A stretch of DNA of 14,510 nucleotides from Fimenecus sp051881415 (GTDB lineage Bacteria > Bacillota > Clostridia > Oscillospirales > Acutalibacteraceae). The notes beneath the pieces are model-generated. The model ran no database searches, was not told where the DNA came from, and saw only the letters and a program-made list of their open reading frames with translations. Location of the stretch: NCBI GenBank assembly GCA_051881415.1, contig JBJEPV010000049.1, positions 1 through 14,510 on the forward strand. The letters are read 5' to 3'. Made by a program: the position numbers and the translations under genes. Positions 1 through 8,700 of the stretch are shown here, piece after piece (position 1 is the stretch's first letter; each line of letters opens with the position of its first letter).

Positions 1-812
1 ATGACAATATAGGCTTCTCTAAAAGTTACACTGCTTTTGTACATGATTTTTACAACATACGCTTGAAGGGAACCGCAAATACGGATATGACAAAATCCAA
101 ACTTGGTTCTTCTACCAAAAAAGGAAATGTGAATTTCACATTGCAATTGACAGAAACGCAAACAGAGACTTATGCCTCAGCGGCTTATTATATTTTACAA
201 AAAGATACCGAAGCAACGGATACATATACTTTTGTTTTCGGCAGTAACAATGTGTCATTAAACGGAAATACAGTAACTGCTTCATTTAACAATAAAGCGA
301 TATACGCTTTTGACGGGGAAACCGGAGAAATGGGGTCTATGCCGATTCAATTATTGGAAACCGAACAGATTGCAGATGATTTACGGTTATATCAGGCCTC
401 GGCCGTTTTGCAATATGTCGGAACAGATGCTGAGGGTAATTTCCGGTTTGATGTGAATACCGCTCGATTGCAATTTGTGTTAGATGAAAAAACCGGGGAG
501 TTATCCTTGCGTAAGGCGATGCCGAGCACGGCAACAGGTGCGTTTGCAGGGAAGCAAGAGCTTAGCATTTATGAATATGACACAATGGAGTTCGTCGGGA
601 GCGTTCGCCGTCTCACGCGGGATGAAAACGGAACACCGCTGGATTTTTATTCTTGGGAAGATACGGGAACGGCTGCGGGAACAGGCATCCGCTTGGCAAC
701 GGGATATTTGCAGTTGCACGAAATTCCCGATAGGCAAAACTATTTCTGTCAGTTTATTGTTACGGATATTTACGGGAATAAATCCGCATCGGAATTGATT
801 CCGATGCAGTAA
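1..812 (+). CDS. Unrecognised protein, 5'-partial (C-terminal part)
   Basis: The reading frame is open from the left edge (first full codon at base 3) to the TAA at 810-812, so about 270 residues of the C-terminal part are present. The TTG at 63 has no ribosome binding site and lies inside an open frame, so I do not take it as the start. The visible part is rich in Thr, Ser, Asn and aromatic residues, with alternating polar and hydrophobic stretches that suggest beta-sandwich folding. It ends in a segment like the last strands of an Ig or fibronectin-like domain (FIVTDIYGNKSASELI). No catalytic motif, membrane segment or sorting signal is visible, and the protein ends without an anchor. It is probably extracellular, but I do not recognise the family. 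A terminator follows 22 bases after the stop, so it belongs to a separate upstream transcript. Confidence 0.75.
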   Translation, partial: DNIGFSKSYTAFVHDFYNIRLKGTANTDMTKSKLGSSTKKGNVNFTLQLTETQTETYASAAYYILQKDTEATDTYTFVFGSNNVSLNGNTVTASFNNKAIYAFDGETGEMGSMPIQLLETEQIADDLRLYQASAVLQYVGTDAEGNFRFDVNTARLQFVLDEKTGELSLRKAMPSTATGAFAGKQELSIYEYDTMEFVGSVRRLTRDENGTPLDFYSWEDTGTAAGTGIRLATGYLQLHEIPDRQNYFCQFIVTDIYGNKSASELIPMQ

Positions 813-834
813 TGGCGTTGAACTGTATAAGTGT

Positions 835-864
835 AAAGCCGTCCGAAATCGGGCGGCTTTTTTT
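835..864 (+). terminator. Strong intrinsic terminator after the upstream gene
   Basis: An 11-bp stem pairs 835-845 with 850-860 (one G-U pair at 842/853) around a 4-base loop, AAAT. The stem has a GC-rich core (GCCGTCCG against CGGGCGGC) and is followed by an unbroken T run at 858-864. This is a textbook rho-independent terminator. It separates the upstream gene from the signalling operon. Confidence 0.93.
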
Positions 865-952
865 AAAAATGCAAAAAAAGTAAAAAAATGTGAAAAAAGG
901 TGAATTTGTACCCTAATAGAGAATAGGCTAAGCGATTTTTTTTCGATATAAT
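865..952 (+). promoter_or_regulatory. Promoter of the signalling operon with upstream A-tracts
   Basis: A perfect sigma-A -10 hexamer, TATAAT, lies at 947-952. The best-placed -35 (924-929, TAGGCT, 17-bp spacer) matches the consensus TTGACA at only three of six bases. No TG extension precedes the -10, and an 8-base T run (936-943) occupies the spacer. Upstream, four A-tracts are centred near 867, 876, 885 and 895, roughly one helical turn apart, which can act as an UP element or bend the DNA. A weak -35 with a perfect -10 suggests help from an activator or from the A-tracts. The start of transcription would be near 959, leaving a leader of about 60 bases. Confidence 0.7.
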
Positions 953-1007
953 TTATTTAATTATCATATTGTGGAAAATCATGCAGAAAGATTTTGTTTT
1001 AAAAAGC

Positions 1008-1013
1008 GGGGGA
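1008..1013 (+). promoter_or_regulatory. Ribosome binding site that decides the FHA-protein start
   Basis: GGGGGA lies six bases before the ATG at 1020. The two earlier in-frame starts are less likely: TTG at 969 would sit about ten bases after the predicted transcription start, and ATG at 981 has only a weak GTGGA in front. Confidence 0.6.
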
Positions 1014-1019
1014 AGATAC

Positions 1020-2273
1020 ATGGCACAAATTACAACAGCCGTAAGCGGCAAAAAGTACATTATCAAAAACCGTCTGGATTATCCGGAAGCACTGAATGAA
1101 CGGGAAATGAATGCGATTGAGAGCGGTATGTTTCCGCATTTGATGCCGGTTCGATTAGACAAGAGCAAAAAAGAAGTCGTGCTCAAATGTACGTTTGAGA
1201 ATATGATCACCTTGCAGGAGTACTATTCGGGCGTAGTTACAAAAACGATGTTTTTGAATTTGCTTCGTTGCTTGCTGCCGGCGATTCGCGACTGCGAAAA
1301 AAGCTATATGGACGCAAATAATATCTATTTAGATATGAATTGCATTATGGTCGAGCCGCAAAGCGGGATGATGTCTTTTGTGTATTGGCCGGTGATGAAC
1401 AGCGTTACGGCTGTAAATCCCGCTGTGTTTTTAAGTGATTTACCCTATCGCGTTGTTTTTGATGAAGATGAAGACAAGCAATATATTATGGACTATATCG
1501 ACTTTTTCCAAAGCGGCGAACCGTTTTCGGCGGTTGCTTTGCAAAAGCTAATGCTGTCCGGAGACCCTTGGGGTGTAACTCCGCCGCCCCCACCGCAAAT
1601 GATACCCTGCCCATCTTGCGGGCAACCCAATCCCGACAGCACAGAGTATTGTATGTATTGCGGGGCGCCTATGGAAGGGACCGTCAGCGGTGGACAGCCG
1701 TGTCCGTTCTGCGGGCAGAACAATGCCGTGGGCTCGGGATACTGTCAATTTTGCGGGCGACCGATGCAGCCGCAACCGCAACCGGAGGATTTATGCCCGA
1801 ATTGCGGACGCGGAAATCCGCAGGGCTCTAAATTCTGCTTGTATTGCGGCACGCCGATGCAAGAACAACCTGTTATGCCGCAGGATTTATGTCCGCATTG
1901 CGGGCAGGGGAATCCGCAAGGCTCACAGTTCTGTCTTTCCTGTGGGCAACCGATGCAGCAAATGCAACCCCAGCCGACTTTCCCGTATCTGATTCGGGAA
2001 AAAACAGGCGAGCGTATTGCAGTGGATAAGCCCTCCTTCCGCATCGGAAAAGAGCGGCAGTATTGTGACTATTTTGTGTCGGACAACAGCGCGGTCAGCC
2101 GTAGCCATGCGGACATTTTGACCAAGGGCGAACGCTATTTTATTGTGGATAACAATTCTACCAATAAGACATATGTAAATTTCCGCGCCATCCCGATTTT
2201 GACCGAGGTCGAAATTTTTGATGGAACAAAATTACGCTTGGCGAACGAAGATTTCACTTTCCATATCAATTAG
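1020..2273 (+). CDS. FHA-domain protein with DUF6382-like N-terminus and four tandem zinc ribbons
   Basis: This is a 417-residue cytoplasmic protein with no signal peptide or membrane segment. Residues 1 to about 170 resemble the DUF6382-type domain that precedes FHA domains in Clostridia; I assign this from memory of the family, not from a search. After a proline-rich linker come four zinc ribbons with CPxC...CxxCG pairs, starting at Cys197, Cys228, Cys259 and Cys291, a 31-32 residue period. Residues from about 322 to 417 form an FHA domain: RIGKE from Arg341, SRSH at 360-363 and an STNKTYVN stretch, matching the G-R, S-x-x-H and T-N phosphothreonine-pocket blocks. FHA domains bind phosphothreonine peptides, so this is the likely reader of the kinase encoded two genes downstream. 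The phosphatase gene follows after 12 bases, with its Shine-Dalgarno overlapping this stop codon. Longer forms starting at 969 or 981 are possible. Confidence 0.92.
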   Translation: MAQITTAVSGKKYIIKNRLDYPEALNEREMNAIESGMFPHLMPVRLDKSKKEVVLKCTFENMITLQEYYSGVVTKTMFLNLLRCLLPAIRDCEKSYMDANNIYLDMNCIMVEPQSGMMSFVYWPVMNSVTAVNPAVFLSDLPYRVVFDEDEDKQYIMDYIDFFQSGEPFSAVALQKLMLSGDPWGVTPPPPPQMIPCPSCGQPNPDSTEYCMYCGAPMEGTVSGGQPCPFCGQNNAVGSGYCQFCGRPMQPQPQPEDLCPNCGRGNPQGSKFCLYCGTPMQEQPVMPQDLCPHCGQGNPQGSQFCLSCGQPMQQMQPQPTFPYLIREKTGERIAVDKPSFRIGKERQYCDYFVSDNSAVSRSHADILTKGERYFIVDNNSTNKTYVNFRAIPILTEVEIFDGTKLRLANEDFTFHIN

Positions 2274-2285
2274 GAGGAAACAGCC

Positions 2286-3056
2286 GTGAATGTTTTGACT
2301 GCGGTTTGTACGGATATCGGTACGAAAAAAGATACAAACCAAGACAGCTTGTGCGTCAAAGTTGCCGAAACAGACCTCGGAAAAGTGGTTATGGCGGTAA
2401 TTTGTGACGGTATGGGCGGTCTTGCCAAAGGGGAGATAGCCAGCGCCAGCGTTGTGGAAGCGTTTTCCCGATGGTATGACAACGAACTGCCCATACAACT
2501 GCAAAACTACAAGCCGGACGAGATTCGTGCGCGTTGGGAAGAAATCATACAGGATATGAATTTGCGTATTGCCGAGTACGGAAAAAGCATCGGGGTGCAG
2601 TTGGGCACGACTTTAAGCGTTTTGCTGTTGATTGATAATAAAGCTTTGTTTATCGGCCATGTCGGAGATTCCCGCGTGTATGAAATTGATGACCGGGAAG
2701 CAAAGGTTCTGACAACCGACCAAACGGTCGTTGCGAATGAGGTGCGCTTAGGCAGAATGACGCCGGAGCAGGCGGCGGTTGACCCGCGCCGCAGTGTTTT
2801 GCTGCAATGCATCGGCGCGTCCCGGGTCGTAAATCCGGATTATCTGATGGGTACGCCTGCCGAAGGCAAGGTGTATATGCTTTGCTCGGACGGTTTTCGT
2901 CATTTGGTTACGCCTGAGGAAATTGCAAGTATGTTTGCACCGCGCAATTTGGTAGATGAGGCGGATATGGAAGAACGGATTACTGCGTTAATTGAGGAAA
3001 ACAAAAAACGCGGCGAAACGGATAATATTACCGCGTTGTTGTTGAAATTAGAGTAA
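2286..3056 (+). CDS. PP2C-family Ser/Thr protein phosphatase
   Basis: This is a 256-residue soluble protein of the usual size for bacterial PP2C (PPM) phosphatases, which remove phosphate from Ser and Thr using two metal ions. The motifs are in order: NQDS (Asp20), ICDGMGG (Asp41, Gly42, metal ligands), LGTTLSVLLL, GHVGDSRVY (Asp128), LTTDQT, LCSDGF (Asp202) and ETDNITALLL (Asp246, Asn247). All the usual metal-binding acidic residues are present. The phosphate-contacting Arg of the first motif is replaced by Lys15, a variant I believe is common in Firmicutes. The GTG start at 2286 is set by AGGAGG at 2272-2277. Placed between the FHA reader and the kinase, it is most likely the eraser for the kinase and its targets. 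Confidence 0.96.
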   Translation: MNVLTAVCTDIGTKKDTNQDSLCVKVAETDLGKVVMAVICDGMGGLAKGEIASASVVEAFSRWYDNELPIQLQNYKPDEIRARWEEIIQDMNLRIAEYGKSIGVQLGTTLSVLLLIDNKALFIGHVGDSRVYEIDDREAKVLTTDQTVVANEVRLGRMTPEQAAVDPRRSVLLQCIGASRVVNPDYLMGTPAEGKVYMLCSDGFRHLVTPEEIASMFAPRNLVDEADMEERITALIEENKKRGETDNITALLLKLE

Positions 3057-3071
3057 GGGGAGGCACTTCTT

Positions 3072-4811
3072 TTGGCAGATATTGGGTCAGTATTAGAGGG
3101 CAAATATGAAATACTGAAATTGATTGGCAAGGGCGGTATGTCTCGTGTGTACCTTGCAATGGACAAGCGCCTGAATAAAACTTGGGCAGTCAAGGAAATC
3201 GAAAAAAACGCCCGCGATGAAAACAACGAAATCGTTGTGCAAAGTGCGATGGCGGAGGCACATCTTATTGAACGGCTTGACCACCCCGCTTTGCCGCGTA
3301 TTGTGGATATATTGGAATATGACAAGGTCATTTATGTTGTCATGGACTACATCGACGGTGAGCCGCTGAGCAAGGTGCTGGAAGAGCACGGCGCACAGCC
3401 GCAGGACCTTGTCATTGAATGGGCAAAGCAAATTTGCGATGTGCTGGATTATTTGCATACGCAAACGCCGCCGATTATTTACCGAGATATGAAACCCGGC
3501 AACCTGATGCTGAAATCGGACGGAAACATTAAGGTTATCGACTTCGGCATTGCGCGGGAATATAAACAGAAAAATTTAGCGGATACCGTTTGTTTGGGGA
3601 CAAAAGGGTACGCGGCGCCCGAGCAGTTCGGCGGCAGAGGGCAAACAGATGCGCGCACGGATATTTATTGCCTCGGTGCAACGCTGTATCATTTGATAAC
3701 CGGGCACAACCCGTGTGACCCGCCGTTCCAGATGTATCCGATTCGACATTGGAATCCGGCGCTTTCCGGAGGATTAGAGCGTATTATTTTAAAATGCACG
3801 CAACTCAATCCGGAGGACCGTTATCAATCCTGTGCAGAACTGCTGTATGCCTTAGACCATTATGAGGAAGAAGACGAGGTATATCGTGCAGAGGAAAAGA
3901 AACAGCTGAAAACCTTTATCGGCATGGCGTCTGCAACCGTCGCGTGTATGCTTGTCGGTGTGCTCGGCCTTGTGATGAACACCGTGACAATTAACGGCAA
4001 TTATGACACCATGGTCAAGGACAACACCGTTCCGCAGTATCAAGCGGCGATTGCGTTAAAGCCCGGCGAATTGGCGGATTACGACCGCAACACCCTTTCC
4101 GCTACCGCGGAGGATGCGTACAACGGGTTGATAACCTATTATGAGCGCAACGGATTTGGCCCGGAAGAGTCCAAAATTTTGCAATCTTGTTTTTCGCAGA
4201 GCAATTTGGCGAAAATTGAAAACAATCCGAATTTCGGCGCTTTGATGTATCGCGTCGGCATGCTGTATATGTTCAATTATAAAGAGGGAAACGGAACAGA
4301 CAGCGCCGCCTATAATGCTACCTTAGCGACAAATTGGTTCCGGCGGGCGATTGACGCCGCAGAGGAAGCGCCCGAGAATGCGGACTATTACAATATGGCG
4401 CAAGTGTATTGGCAAATCGGTACATTTTATCAAACCTTGGAATCCTCTATCAATAAAGGGGAGGACGCCGGCAAATATGTCGCGCATTGGAACGACATTC
4501 AAAATATGTTGACTTTATTGGAACAAGATACAAGTAAAACGGAATTCATGGAACTGAGTGTTTACAAGGTTGCCGTTTATTCCATGGAAAAATACGCGCG
4601 GAAATTTGCATCGGATAAAGGGGAAGACGGCACAAGCGTTTCTTATGCGGAAATGGCGGATACGTTAGCGGACATCGAAAAACGCGTCGCAGCGGTGGAC
4701 GCAACCTCGGAAGAAACAACCATCCCGATGAAAAAAGCAATCGAAGAACGCTTCGATGATGTACAGCGCAACATCAATTTAGCATACGGCAAGGATGGAG
4801 GTGAGCGCTGA
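3072..4811 (+). CDS. Transmembrane Hanks-type Ser/Thr protein kinase with non-PASTA sensor domain
   Basis: This protein has 579 residues. The start is TTG at 3072, set by AGGGGAGG at 3056-3063 with 8-base spacing. The cytoplasmic kinase domain (about 10-270) shows a glycine loop GKGGMSRV (19-26), the ATP lysine Lys41 in AVKEI, the catalytic loop YRDMKPGN (Asp139, Asn144), DFG at 157-159 and an activation segment ending at Ala182-Pro183-Glu184. All catalytic residues are intact; the usual His of HRD is Tyr137. One membrane segment (about 281-304) leads to an outer domain of about 275 residues that is rich in helices and looks TPR-like (for example around 395-480). It has none of the PASTA repeats of PrkC/PknB-type kinases, so it should sense a different signal or partner. 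The stop overlaps the next start by one base. Confidence 0.96.
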   Translation: MADIGSVLEGKYEILKLIGKGGMSRVYLAMDKRLNKTWAVKEIEKNARDENNEIVVQSAMAEAHLIERLDHPALPRIVDILEYDKVIYVVMDYIDGEPLSKVLEEHGAQPQDLVIEWAKQICDVLDYLHTQTPPIIYRDMKPGNLMLKSDGNIKVIDFGIAREYKQKNLADTVCLGTKGYAAPEQFGGRGQTDARTDIYCLGATLYHLITGHNPCDPPFQMYPIRHWNPALSGGLERIILKCTQLNPEDRYQSCAELLYALDHYEEEDEVYRAEEKKQLKTFIGMASATVACMLVGVLGLVMNTVTINGNYDTMVKDNTVPQYQAAIALKPGELADYDRNTLSATAEDAYNGLITYYERNGFGPEESKILQSCFSQSNLAKIENNPNFGALMYRVGMLYMFNYKEGNGTDSAAYNATLATNWFRRAIDAAEEAPENADYYNMAQVYWQIGTFYQTLESSINKGEDAGKYVAHWNDIQNMLTLLEQDTSKTEFMELSVYKVAVYSMEKYARKFASDKGEDGTSVSYAEMADTLADIEKRVAAVDATSEETTIPMKKAIEERFDDVQRNINLAYGKDGGER

Positions 4812-5713
4812 TGGATGCGGCAACAATATGGCTGATTATCGGCATTGCAGGCTTTGTGCTTGCGGCGGTATTTTTCGTGATTTCCGTGACGTTGTTTGTA
4901 CGGCGGAAAATCCCGATGATTATCGGAGATTTATCCGGTAAAACACGCGCGCGTGCTATCGCACAGCTCCGTGAGGAAAACGAAAAAAGCGGGCCGAAAC
5001 TGCACCGTTCAAGTACATACAATATCAATCGCGGTCCGTTGACCGCGCCGGTTGATACCGAACCTACGGCAAAAAAAGAACCGGAACGCCCTGCGTTTAT
5101 CGTTGCACATCCCTCTAAGCGCTTGGATACGGGCGAGATTGCTTCGACAAAATCCACCGATGTGTTAACGCCGGGAACAAGTATTTTGCCGCAATCGCAG
5201 GAAACCGAGGTCTTACAGCCGGGTACAACGGTTTTAGATAATCCCGATGGCAGTAAACCGACTGCTGTGTTGGAAACACAGAGTGTTGAAGCGACCGCGG
5301 TGCTTGCCGACAGCGGGGCAACCGAGGTGCTCGACCAAGGCGAAAAGACCACAGTGCTTTCTGACAGCGGCGAAACCGCAGTGCTCGACCAAGGCGAAAA
5401 GACCACGGTGCTTGCCGACAGCGGGGCAACTACGGTGCTCGACCAAGGCGAAAAGACCACAGTGCTTTCTGACAGCGGCGCAACGGAAGTATTAGATACA
5501 GAGAGCGAGCCGACAGTATCTTTGCCGTCCGCGAAAAAAGCAGATTTGCTGTTTGCAAGTGCGGCGGATTCGGCGGTACCCCCACAACCGGCGGCAGCCC
5601 CGACCACGGTTTTGGATGACAGTGTTGCTGCATCGGCAACACCCCAAAAAGCCATACGGTTTGAAAAAATCAAGGACATTAAAATTATTCACGCAGACGA
5701 AATTATTATGTAA
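4811..5713 (+). CDS. Membrane protein with cytoplasmic T-x-V-L motif array
   Basis: This is a 300-residue protein of no family I can name. An N-terminal membrane segment (about 6-30) is followed by RRK, so by the positive-inside rule the rest is cytoplasmic. A charged segment (about 34-57, starting IPMIIGDLSGKT) follows. From residue 116 to 268 there are 14 T-x-[VI]-L motifs. Eight of them, with Thr at 162, 171, 180, 189, 198, 207, 216 and 225, stand exactly nine residues apart, joined by acidic linkers that alternate between DSG and DQGEK types. The tail (FEKIKDIKIIHADEIIM) looks like a separate conserved peptide. FHA domains favour pThr with Leu, Ile, Val or Asp at +3, so every motif is a candidate ligand for the operon's FHA protein once phosphorylated. 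The start overlaps the kinase stop (TGATG, GGAGG at 4797-4801), implying translational coupling. The function is inferred. Confidence 0.88.
   Translation: MDAATIWLIIGIAGFVLAAVFFVISVTLFVRRKIPMIIGDLSGKTRARAIAQLREENEKSGPKLHRSSTYNINRGPLTAPVDTEPTAKKEPERPAFIVAHPSKRLDTGEIASTKSTDVLTPGTSILPQSQETEVLQPGTTVLDNPDGSKPTAVLETQSVEATAVLADSGATEVLDQGEKTTVLSDSGETAVLDQGEKTTVLADSGATTVLDQGEKTTVLSDSGATEVLDTESEPTVSLPSAKKADLLFASAADSAVPPQPAAAPTTVLDDSVAASATPQKAIRFEKIKDIKIIHADEIIM
5306..5497 (+). repeat. 54-bp coding tandem repeat (18 residues, two 9-residue halves)
   Basis: Three full 54-bp units (5306-5359, 5360-5413, 5414-5467) and a partial fourth encode the pattern [AS]DSG[AE]T-x-VL followed by DQGEKTTVL. Units are nearly identical at the DNA level, differing mainly at the residue between T and V and at the Ala/Ser and Ala/Glu positions. 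This fits recent duplication. Each 27-bp half carries one T-x-V-L motif. Confidence 0.93.
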
Positions 5714-5780
5714 CGGCTGTAAATGATTTTTGCGCAAGCAAAAAGATGCAGATAGATACTGAATTGCGAGGAGAATGATT
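5714..5780 (+). promoter_or_regulatory. Intergenic stretch with small hairpin and the RBS of the surface-protein gene
   Basis: A 7-bp hairpin (TTTTTGC at 5727-5733, GCAAAAA at 5738-5744, GNRA-type loop GCAA) lies between the two genes but has no T run after it, so it is not a terminator. AGGAG at 5769-5773 is seven bases before the ATG at 5781 and only one base before the upstream ATG at 5775. It therefore selects 5781 as the start. I see no convincing promoter here. Confidence 0.55.
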
Positions 5781-8700
5781 ATGACGACACAAACGAAGAA
5801 AAAAGTTTCGTCAAAAGTTGTGGCGTTGTTGTTGACGGCTTTATTGCTGTTGACGATGGTGCCTGTCGGGCTTTTGACAACGGTTTTCGCGGCAGGTACT
5901 GCCTATACCGTAACGGTTACGGATACGGCAGACGATAAGCTGGAAGGGGCAAAGGTAACATTAACCCCGACCGATGCCACCCAGGCGGAATCCTACACCT
6001 ATACGGTTACAACGGATGTAAACGGTGAGGCGGTCTTTACGGATTTGACCGACGCTGTGAATGCAGACGATACGCTTTCGATAGCCTATACGGTGACTGT
6101 GGAAAAAGAGGGGTATCAATATTACGGTGACCCGATTGGTGTTACAGTCAGCCAAGAAAATGCAACAGGCGGCGAAACCGTCAAACTGACAAAAGTCTAT
6201 GCGTTTTCCATCGTGCATGACACAGCCGCCGCAGATATTACTGTGGACGGGCAAGTTTATGACGGCGCAACCATGGCGGTTTTGCCCGCAGGAACGCATA
6301 CTGTACACATTGAACCGAACGCGGGTTATGTGTATAAAGGTGCTACGAAAAACGGTGCGGAGGCAACCGCAGAGTTCGCGGCGAATACCGATATTGCTCT
6401 GGATTTGACAGAGGATACGGCACTCGGTTTTTCGTTCATCCAACAATTTGTAATTACTGTCAACTGTGGCGCGGACGGTACCGTGACCTATGACGACGGT
6501 GTTTCCGTAACAGACGGCGGCAAGGTATATGCTATGCCCGGTACGGATAAAACCTTCTGCTTTGCGGCGGCAGCGAATTATAAATTGGCAAGCGTTACGG
6601 TAGATGCGGTCGATGTGACTGCCGATGTTAAAGACGGGAAATATAAGCTTACCAACATTGGCGCAGATCACACGCTGACGGTTGCTTTTGAAAAGCTCAC
6701 GCACAAGGTTACGGCGTATGCGCATATTATCAAGGCGAACCACGAGGAAAGTAATCAGCCCAACACGACATACGGTACGGTGAAACTGTCGGCAACCGGC
6801 ATCGCTTCAACGCCGGAAACAGACAAAAACGGGAAACAAATCGGTGAAAGTATTGAAATCCCGTTTGACCAGGCGGTAACCGTTACATTTGTTCCGACGG
6901 CAAAATCGGTTTCCAATGTGTATCAACTCAGCAAGGTCACCGTAGATGGCTCGGAACAAAAGGTAAACGGGTTGACCTATGAAATTAACAAAATTCCCCG
7001 CGATTTGACCGTGCGCGCATATTTTGAAAATGTAAAGTCGGACGAAAAGAATGCGGCAGATTTGATTTCTGTGACCGGTGATAAGGATGTTTTGCTTTCA
7101 ACTTTTGAGCAAACGGTTGATGAAACCCAATCTGACGGCAGTGTTATCCAAAAGGTTACCGATGTCTATTATGTTTACAGTTCCGCCGAGGGCGGTTCTG
7201 TATGGGTGCGCCCGGTAAATACGCAAACAGTGATTGACCTTTGCGGCAAAACACTGTCCGATAATGCGTACGCTCACTATTTCGGCGAAACCAGAAATTA
7301 TAAAACTTCGGAAGAGATTTCTTTCAACAAAATTCATGCCATTGAAAACGGTGTACAAACTGTTTACACATTAAACCAAACCGTACATATTGTGTTCGAT
7401 AAGACCGCGCCGGTTTTGGCGGACGGTGATGTTGCTTTTGCGACGACGCCTGCTTCTTATACGGATAAAACCGGTACGCAGTATAAAAACGGTATATTTG
7501 AATTTACGGTGACGGCAAAAGACGCCAAAACCCTTGTTGCTTTAACCAATCGTGAAATTGACGATTGCAAGGTCACGGGAGAAGGCGCATATAATGGGAT
7601 TCAATCTGTATCCTATCAAGTAACCCAATGTCAAGTGACCGAACAGGGCGATACAAAGGTAACGGTATTGGAAGAAAAAACGGTGGATGGCCGCAATGCT
7701 GACAGCGCAAGCGGCACAGCCTCTGTATTTACCTGCCCGTTAGATATGACAAGCTATACAACCGGCACATATACGGTTTCGTTTACGGTGACGGATAAGG
7801 CAGGGAACACCTCTGCGCCGTTAACGAAGACCATTGTGATTGATAATACTGCACCGGCCTTGGCAGAAGGACAGGCAATTACATTTACCTCGACCAACGA
7901 AGGGTTCTTTGCTAAAACAGTGAATATGCTGACCTTCGGTGCGTTCTGCAAACCCGGTTTGAAAGCCGAAGTAAAAGTTGCAGATGCGCAAAGCGGTTTA
8001 GCAGGAAAAGATGCCGGCAAAGCTAAAATGATTTTAAAAATCGGCAATAATCGGTACGATAACGGGTATACCGGAACATACAAAGACGGCGTTTACACCT
8101 TCACCTATGACAAAGCGGATTTGGCGGCGGCTTTGGGCAACGGTGCAACTGCCGAAACAATTTTGCCGCTTACTTGTGCCGTAGAGTTTGAAATTATCGA
8201 CAATGTTGGAAACATGGCAAAATTTGTCGCAGGCAAAGAGAATTCCAACCTGAAGAATGACAGCGGGCTGATTATGATTGAGGAAACCGCCCCTGTTGTG
8301 ACAGGCGGCTTAGACGAAAGCGCCAAAACCGAGTTCCGTTCTGCGGAAGATATTTCCTTTACCGTTCAAGATGCAGACTCCGGTTTGTTCAAGGTTGAAA
8401 TGTCCTACCGGTATAACGGCGCCGAAGAGGGAACTGCTTTTGCGTTAGACAATACCGCTCTCGGCTCGGATGTTGATGCGAATGAAAAGATTACCGAGCG
8501 TACATACACGCTGAATCTGATGACCACAGACGGTTTGGCGCAGGGCGACGGACAGTATGATATTACCGTTACCGTAACAGACAATGCGGGCAATCAAACT
8601 ACTGTTACAAAGACGTTTTATTTGGACTCTACCGCACCTGCGGTCACCGGCTTTAAACTGTTTACCAATGGCAGTGAAGTGAGCAATGAGGCCGTCGAAA

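Noticed and set aside
63..812. TTG at 63 as start of the first gene
   Set aside because: No ribosome binding site precedes it and the frame stays open to the left edge, so the gene is a 5' partial.
969..1019. Upstream TTG (969) or ATG (981) start for the FHA protein
   Set aside because: They lie too close to the predicted transcription start and lack good ribosome binding sites. ATG 1020 has GGGGGA at six bases and gives a natural domain start.
1020..4811. Type VII secretion locus, because FHA and pseudokinase-like domains occur in EssC and EssB
   Set aside because: No WXG100, FtsK/SpoIIIE ATPase or EssB-like membrane protein is visible in the window.
5727..5760. Separate promoter or terminator before the surface-protein gene
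   Set aside because: The hairpin lacks a T tail. The best promoter pair (TTGCGC at 5730-5735, GATACT at 5755-5760) has a 19-base spacer and poor hexamers.
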